Source of the DNA: Thermoleophilaceae bacterium
GTDB taxonomy: Bacteria; Actinomycetota; Thermoleophilia; Solirubrobacterales; JACPNS01
DNA: 10,242 nt
NCBI GenBank assembly: GCA_016463365.1
Contig: JAEMRJ010000085.1
Location: 1-10,242, forward strand
Direction: 5' to 3'
Part shown: in pieces, positions 6,320 through 10,242 of the stretch
How the letters are laid out: every line of letters begins with the position of its first letter
Position numbering within the stretch: the first letter of the stretch is position 1
Made by a program: the position numbers and the translations under genes
The notes under the pieces: generated by a model
What the model was told of the DNA's origin: nothing
Seen by the model: only the letters and a program-made list of their open reading frames with translations
Database searches by the model: none

Positions 6320-7201
6320 GTGCCCGCGTTCGCAATAGTCGTAGTCGTGTTCCTTGCGGCGTTTGCAGCCGGTTGCGGCTCGGACGCGGATCAGTCGACC
6401 GCAAGCCGCTATGTCGCGCTCGGCGACTCCAACGCAAGCGGCGCAGGACTGCCGACCCCGGCCACCGGTGCGCCGAAGAATTGCTATCGGACCGAGAGCG
6501 GCTACCCGGCTTTCGCTGCTGAGCAGTTGAAGCTCGACGAATTTCAGTCGGTCGCCTGCAGCGGGGCGGGCGTGAATGCGCTCGATGATGAGATGGCGCT
6601 CTACCCCGACGGTGTGGCCCCGCCACAGTTCGACGCGCTGAAGGGCCATGAGACGATCGTCAGCGTGACGGTCGGCGTCAACGACGCGGGTCTCGGGGTC
6701 GCCGCCGAGACCTGCCTGAAGGCGAAGAGTCCGAGCGACACGCCCTGTCAGGACAAGTACGTCACCGGCGGCGAGAACAAGTTGACGGCCGCAGCCCTGG
6801 CAATCGTCGAGCCGCTGGGCGAAAAACTCGACGCGATTCACGCGCAGTCGCCAAAAGCGAAGATTTTTCTGGTCGGGTACGCGCCGATCATCCCTGCCGA
6901 TGGCGCGGGTTGCTGGGGCAAGATCAATGTGTCGCCCTTGGACGCGCCGTACTTCTACGGCTTCCAGCGCGCGATCTCCGACTCCGAAAAGGCTGCAGCC
7001 GAAGCTCACGGGGCGACGTACGTTGACCTCTTCGCCGCCGGCGAGGGCCACGACGCCTGTCAGCCACCGGGCAGACGCTGGTCGAATCCGGTCAATCGCG
7101 TAGGTGCAGCCGGCTGGCCGCTTCATCCGACGCTCTCGGGCTCCAGAGCCGCCGCCGCGCTACTGGTCAGATCAGCTCGGAGCTCTAGACTGGATCAGTA
7201 G
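6320..7201 (+). CDS. SGNH/GDSL hydrolase lipoprotein (first of three paralogs)
   Basis: This is a 293-residue exported esterase/lipase-like enzyme. Residues 4-18 are hydrophobic and end in A-A-G-C, so Cys19 is a likely lipidation site. Block I is A-L-G-D-S with nucleophile Ser37; block II is A-C-S-G-A-G (Gly82); block III is V-G-V-N-D (Asn121), where GGND is more usual; block V is G-W-P-L-H-P-T with His269. Trp266 stands three residues before His, where many SGNH enzymes have Asp. This recalls the Ser-His dyad of Streptomyces scabies esterase, in which a Trp carbonyl supports the His. Six Cys (55, 80, 132, 143, 198, 247) could form three disulfides. The natural substrate is unknown. GTG 6320 is preferred because of the leaderless -10 spacing and the compact signal. 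TTG 6290 is possible and would add a basic residue that the short signal lacks. The next paralog starts 31 bases downstream. Confidence 0.85.
   Translation: MPAFAIVVVVFLAAFAAGCGSDADQSTASRYVALGDSNASGAGLPTPATGAPKNCYRTESGYPAFAAEQLKLDEFQSVACSGAGVNALDDEMALYPDGVAPPQFDALKGHETIVSVTVGVNDAGLGVAAETCLKAKSPSDTPCQDKYVTGGENKLTAAALAIVEPLGEKLDAIHAQSPKAKIFLVGYAPIIPADGAGCWGKINVSPLDAPYFYGFQRAISDSEKAAAEAHGATYVDLFAAGEGHDACQPPGRRWSNPVNRVGAAGWPLHPTLSGSRAAAALLVRSARSSRLDQ
7186..7191 (+). promoter_or_regulatory. Weak candidate -10 element before the second SGNH gene
   Basis: TAGACT fits TANNNT and lies inside the last codons of the first SGNH gene, 41 bases before ATG 7233. The -35 position is poor. It would allow the second paralog to be transcribed on its own, but read-through from the first gene is equally plausible. 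Confidence 0.15.
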
Positions 7202-7232
7202 GTTTCAGGGCCAGGGACCGGCTCTGCTCACG

Positions 7233-8534
7233 ATGCAAGAACTCCACCCCAGACTCACCAGGCCACTCGCGGCGTTCCTCGCGATCGCGATCTGCGCGAT
7301 CGGCTTCCTCTTCGCGCGCACCGCCATGGCCGACGCGGCCGGACGCTACGTCGCGCTCGGTGACTCGAGCTCAACGGGCTCGGGACTCGGCACGCAGTAC
7401 CCGGGCTCACGGCAGCTCTGCTGGCAGACTCAGAACAGCTATCCGGTCTTCATCGCGTCGGCGCTGGCCATCAGCGACTTCACCTCGGCAACCTGCAGCG
7501 CGTCCTGGGTCAACGACCTCACGACCTCTCAGGACCTCTATGACCCGGCGACCAGCAACCCGATTGCGGACATCGCCCCACCGCAGGCAAATGCACTGAA
7601 CGGCACCGAGACGCTCGTGACGATGTCGATCGGGATCAACGACTCGGGCTACGGCGACATCGTCGACGCGTGCCTGGTCAAGCCGACGCCCGCAACGCCG
7701 TGCAAAGACAGCTCGACGTACAACAACTTCGTAAGCCGTGCCAACGCTCTTTTGTCAAGTCCACTCGGCGACGCGATCGATGAGATCCACCGCCGATCGC
7801 CGAACGCCGAGGTCTGGGTGATCGGCTACCCGCGGCTGATCCCGGAAGACGTTTCCAACTGCCCCGGAAAGGTCGACATCTCGGCCGGCGATGCGCTGAC
7901 CGTCAACGCGTGGCAGCGAGCGCTCAACGACACCGAGCGGGCAACCACCGAATCGCACAATGCCTTCTACGTCGACGTTTTCTCAGCCAGCACCGGACAC
8001 GACGCCTGCCAGACCGACGCCGCGGCCCGCTGGCAGAATCCCGGCCCATCGGCATCCCCGAGCGGGTGGTCGCTCCACCCGACTCTCGCCGGTCAGCAGG
8101 CAGTGGCGCAGCTGTTTGTCCACGCATTTCAGAGCCAGACCCTCGCCATGAAATTCAGATCCAAGAAGGTTCGCTCCGTTGCCTCACGGCTGGCGCCGAT
8201 CACGACAACTTCGCCAAAGGCATTTGGCGCCAGGTTCGAGGTGACGCTCGCGCGTAGTGGAACAGTTGAGTTCTTCATCGATCGCGCAAAGCCCGGGCGG
8301 ATCAAAGGCGGCAGATGTCGTTCGATGCCCGGTCGCACCGGCAGAAACCGCAAGGCCTGCACGCGGTACAAGAGCGTCTCCTCCGGCGTTGCGCTGGCTC
8401 TCCCGGGCGGCTCCTCCAGCGTCTATTTCACCGGGCGGGCGGGCGGAAAACGTCTGGCTGCAGGCAAGTACCGCCTGCGTGCGAGGCTCGGAACTCTCTC
8501 GGCGAAAACGCCGACCTTCAAGCTCTCCAACTAG
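7233..8534 (+). CDS. Secreted SGNH/GDSL hydrolase with Thermoleophilia-type C-terminal module
   Basis: The product is 433 residues. Residues 1-33 form a signal peptide (R7, R10, hydrophobic 11-27, A-M-A before Asp34). The SGNH domain spans about 36-300: G-D-S with Ser45, block II T-C-S-A-S-W (the usual Gly is replaced by Ala89-Ala90 surroundings), block III G-I-N-D (Asn136), and block V G-W-S-L-H-P-T (His282, with Trp279 three before it). Six Cys (63, 88, 147, 157, 210, 259) match the upstream paralog in position. Residues about 305-433 are a basic beta-rich module with Cys362 and Cys376, C-T-R-Y, F-T-G-R-A-G-G-K-R-L and G-K-Y-R-L-R-A. I recall similar modules at the ends of many Solirubrobacterales secreted proteins; their role is unknown, possibly envelope or polymer attachment. 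ATG 7233 gives a clean signal peptide. The open frame back to 7104 only overlaps the previous gene. No good Shine-Dalgarno is visible. Confidence 0.87.
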   Translation: MQELHPRLTRPLAAFLAIAICAIGFLFARTAMADAAGRYVALGDSSSTGSGLGTQYPGSRQLCWQTQNSYPVFIASALAISDFTSATCSASWVNDLTTSQDLYDPATSNPIADIAPPQANALNGTETLVTMSIGINDSGYGDIVDACLVKPTPATPCKDSSTYNNFVSRANALLSSPLGDAIDEIHRRSPNAEVWVIGYPRLIPEDVSNCPGKVDISAGDALTVNAWQRALNDTERATTESHNAFYVDVFSASTGHDACQTDAAARWQNPGPSASPSGWSLHPTLAGQQAVAQLFVHAFQSQTLAMKFRSKKVRSVASRLAPITTTSPKAFGARFEVTLARSGTVEFFIDRAKPGRIKGGRCRSMPGRTGRNRKACTRYKSVSSGVALALPGGSSSVYFTGRAGGKRLAAGKYRLRARLGTLSAKTPTFKLSN

Positions 8535-8598
8535 GCTGCCGAGTGGCACAATCCGGGTCGCGCTGATGGGGTAAGTTCGCGCGAGTCCTTAAGCGATC

Positions 8599-8621
8599 GC
8601 TGCCCGAACAGCTCGGGCAGC
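8599..8621 (+). terminator. GC-rich hairpin, probable terminator of second SGNH gene
   Basis: GCTGCCCGA (8599-8607) and TCGGGCAGC (8613-8621) pair perfectly over 9 bp around a 5-base loop, 64 bases after the stop. There is no T-run afterwards, as is common for actinobacterial terminators. It lies upstream of the next candidate promoter, which supports separate transcription of the third SGNH gene. Confidence 0.45.
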
Positions 8622-8685
8622 CTGAGCCATGTCTCGAGGGGCGTGCCAGAGCCGTGCGCAGGCAGCTTGCATTCAGCCTGACTGC

Positions 8686-8714
8686 TTGCCATTTTCGGTC
8701 TTAACCGCTAGTTT
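8686..8714 (+). promoter_or_regulatory. Sigma-70-like promoter of third SGNH gene
   Basis: TTGCCA (8686-8691, five of six matches to TTGACA) is separated by exactly 17 bases from TAGTTT (8709-8714, TANNNT form). Transcription would begin near 8720, about 40 bases before GTG 8762. This is the best-spaced promoter in the window and lies downstream of the terminator-like hairpin. Confidence 0.45.
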
Positions 8715-8761
8715 GAACACCAGTACGCAATTTTTTCTTCGCCTCCTGCGCGCTCGGCAGC

Positions 8762-10242
8762 GTGAGGCGGCCAGACAAGGACCTAGACATCAGACTCGCC
8801 CTGCGAACACTCGTCGTGCTTGCGACCCTCGCGGTCGTGCTTTCTTCGGCTGCCAGCGCCGGGGCGGCGCCCGGACGGGTTGTCGCTCTGGGTGACTCTT
8901 TGGCGTCGGGAACCAATCTCGGTCCTCGCGTGCCCGGGTCGATCCTCGCCTGCGGCCAGTCCACCGGGAGCTACGTCGAACTTGCCAGGTCGCGCCTGCA
9001 GCCGAGCAGCTGGGCCAACGCCACGTGCAACGGTGGGCACAGCGGACTCTTCACGTATGGATGGGGCGGACTGGCCGCGGCACCAGAGTGGCTCCAGGAG
9101 AACGACGGAACCATGATCCCCCCACAATTCGACTCGTTGCGCGGCGACGAGCAGGCAGTGATAGTCGGAACCGGGAACAACGAGGCTTACTTTGGTGAAG
9201 TGATCGGAGCGTGCCTGGGTCACGTTCCGTCGCTGACCGCATACAACGCCGGTCTGCCGCCGATCAACAACTGCAAGAACACATACGTCAATTCGGGTGG
9301 CTACAACCGCCTGATCGAGAAGGCCACCAACTCGGAGTCTCTGGTGGGACCAGCGCTCGACCAGATTCACACTCGCGCGCCCAACGCAAAGGTGTTTCTG
9401 GTCGGACTTCCGAGAGTCGTGACGGCCGACGGCGTGGGATGCATGCCCAACCCGATCCTCACGACCGCAGACGCGCCGGTCTATGCGGTCTGGGAGGACC
9501 AACTTCGGCTGGCCATGAAGCGCGTCGTCGCCTCGCGAACCTCGTTTGCGAGCTTCGTTGACATGCAGGCGATTTCGGGTTCTTCGCACACGTCGTGCGC
9601 CGCCTGGGGCCAGAAATGGATCAACCCATGGAGCGTCGAGCCCGGACTCACATACCCGGGAATGACGGTGCACAACACGCCGGCCGGAGCCAATGCAATT
9701 GCCAACGCGATCATCGACTCCTTCAAGGCTGCGGGTCTCGACACGGGCTCGATCGCCGTCAATCCGGTCGTGAACATCACAAGCCCTGCCAACAACCAGG
9801 TCTTCACGACGACCCCGGTCACGGTTGCGTACACAGCCACCGACAACGTCGGCATCGAGAGCTGCAACCGCGCGAACAATTCTCAGGTGGCGCTGACCCC
9901 CGGCCTGAACACGATCACTGTGACGTGTTTCGATTTCGCCGGCAACTCTGGCTCGAAGAGCGTGAACGTCACCCTCAACGACACGACCAAGCCGGTGGTG
10001 ACGATCAACACGCCAACGCCCAACCAGGTCTTCACGAGCAGCACGGCGACGCTCAGCTACAGCGCGAGCGACAACATCGGCGTCACCAGTTGCACGCGGG
10101 CCAACAACTCTTCCGTCGCGCTCGCTCCCGGCCCGAACACGATCACGGTTTCATGCTCGGACGGCTCCGGCAACTCCGCAAGTGCGAGCGTGAACGTCAC
10201 CTACAACGACACGACCAAGCCGGTGGTGACGATCAACACGCC
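8762..10242 (+). CDS. Secreted SGNH/GDSL hydrolase with tandem Ig-like repeats, 3'-truncated
   Basis: The frame runs off the right edge, so the total length is unknown; 493 codons are visible. GTG 8762 is the only start before the signal peptide (basic 1-15, hydrophobic 16-28, A-S-A before Gly34). No Shine-Dalgarno is seen. The SGNH domain covers about 39-325: G-D-S with Ser46, block II T-C-N-G-G (Gly91), block III G-N-N-E (Asn140, with Glu in place of the usual Asp), and His304 in M-T-V-H-N-T, where the Trp of the two paralogs is Met301. Six Cys (64, 89, 151, 171, 227, 279) correspond to those of the paralogs. From residue 335 come 76-residue Ig-like modules (335-410, 411-486, a third begun), each with a Cys pair (368/389, 444/465) and D-N-x-G and T-I-T-V-x-C signatures like Glucodextran_B or HYR-type domains. 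These probably act as adhesion or spacer modules for a surface enzyme. Confidence 0.85.
   Translation, partial: MRRPDKDLDIRLALRTLVVLATLAVVLSSAASAGAAPGRVVALGDSLASGTNLGPRVPGSILACGQSTGSYVELARSRLQPSSWANATCNGGHSGLFTYGWGGLAAAPEWLQENDGTMIPPQFDSLRGDEQAVIVGTGNNEAYFGEVIGACLGHVPSLTAYNAGLPPINNCKNTYVNSGGYNRLIEKATNSESLVGPALDQIHTRAPNAKVFLVGLPRVVTADGVGCMPNPILTTADAPVYAVWEDQLRLAMKRVVASRTSFASFVDMQAISGSSHTSCAAWGQKWINPWSVEPGLTYPGMTVHNTPAGANAIANAIIDSFKAAGLDTGSIAVNPVVNITSPANNQVFTTTPVTVAYTATDNVGIESCNRANNSQVALTPGLNTITVTCFDFAGNSGSKSVNVTLNDTTKPVVTINTPTPNQVFTSSTATLSYSASDNIGVTSCTRANNSSVALAPGPNTITVSCSDGSGNSASASVNVTYNDTTKPVVTINT
9764..10242 (+). repeat. Tandem 228-bp repeats encoding Ig-like modules
   Basis: Two full units (9764-9991, 9992-10219) and the start of a third lie in phase with the 76-residue modules. 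The unit border is strongly conserved in DNA: 9976-10014 and 10204-10242 are identical over 39 bases at an offset of exactly 228, and 9962-9973 equals 10190-10201. Inner parts have diverged more. Such borders favour unequal recombination, so copy number may differ between strains. The array continues past the window. Confidence 0.85.

Larger units (their letters stand above)
8535..8761 (+). other. Intergenic region between second and third SGNH genes
   Basis: These 227 bases, the longest gap in the window, hold no supported gene. They contain a strong hairpin (8599-8621), a 10-base palindrome AGCGATCGCT just upstream of it and overlapping its 5' arm, and a promoter-like pair of boxes (8686-8714) followed by a T-rich stretch near 8731-8739. 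I compared the region by eye with c-di-AMP and c-di-GMP riboswitches, which often precede actinobacterial wall enzymes, and found no matching core. Confidence 0.5.

Noticed and set aside
6173..7126. 317-codon minus-strand frame opposite the first SGNH gene
   Set aside because: Arg-rich translation without recognisable motifs. The opposite strand carries all SGNH blocks and the thiolase start, so this is a GC-driven shadow.
7104..7232. Upstream extension of the second SGNH gene to ATG 7104
   Set aside because: It would overlap the first SGNH gene by about 100 bases and bury the signal peptide. ATG 7233 gives a proper secretion signal.
8535..8761. Possible c-di-AMP or c-di-GMP riboswitch before the third SGNH gene
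   Set aside because: There is one strong hairpin, but no conserved core of either class could be found by eye. A covariance-model search would settle it.
8783..9673. 296-codon minus-strand frame opposite the third SGNH gene
   Set aside because: The plus strand encodes a signal peptide, catalytic blocks and six aligned Cys. The minus frame has none of these.

Overview
The window is high-GC, has densely packed genes on both strands, and uses GTG as well as ATG starts. Two C-terminal features suggest a soil-type actinobacterium of the class Thermoleophilia (Solirubrobacter/Conexibacter/Patulibacter group). One is the C-terminal module of the second SGNH protein (a Cys-containing pattern resembling G+-C-x-(8-12)-C-T-R-Y followed by a Gly-rich F-x-G-x-x-G-G-+-L-x-x-G-x-Y-+-L stretch), which I associate with secreted proteins of that class. 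The other is the general abundance of secreted beta-propeller and Ig-like proteins. The taxonomic placement is inference from memory of such proteins, not from a marker gene. No RNA genes, insertion sequences, integrases, CRISPR arrays or recognisable defence genes were seen.

Layout, left to right. Positions 1-870 (+) hold the 3' part of a GT-C-type membrane glycosyltransferase. Positions 915-2372 (+) encode a secreted seven-repeat TolB/PD40-like beta-propeller. A convergent gene end follows after only 14 bases, and then comes a minus-strand block, read right to left: a thiolase (6188-5031), a second GT-C-type glycosyltransferase (5001-3463), and a lipoprotein with a seven-bladed YncE/Vgb-like propeller (3463-2387). 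The last two overlap by one base (TGATG) and are almost certainly co-translated. The thiolase is 29 bases upstream and may or may not share their transcript.

The right half, on the plus strand, diverges from the thiolase across a 131-base intergenic region that holds a 16-base near-palindrome (a candidate operator) and a leaderless-type promoter. It carries three tandem, divergent SGNH/GDSL hydrolase genes: a plain lipoprotein form (6320-7201), a secreted form with a Thermoleophilia-type C-terminal module (7233-8534), and a secreted form followed by tandem 76-residue Ig-like modules that runs off the window (8762->10242). All three keep the catalytic Ser, Asn and His and six Cys at matching positions.

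Taken together, the window is a cell-envelope and secretome region: two membrane glycosyltransferases, two unrelated seven-bladed extracytoplasmic propellers, and a family of exported esterase/lipase-like enzymes that differ mainly in their anchor or appendage. The thiolase is the only cytoplasmic metabolic enzyme. I saw no clear new defence or mobile system. The most unusual features are the SGNH trio and the divergent control region at 6189-6319.
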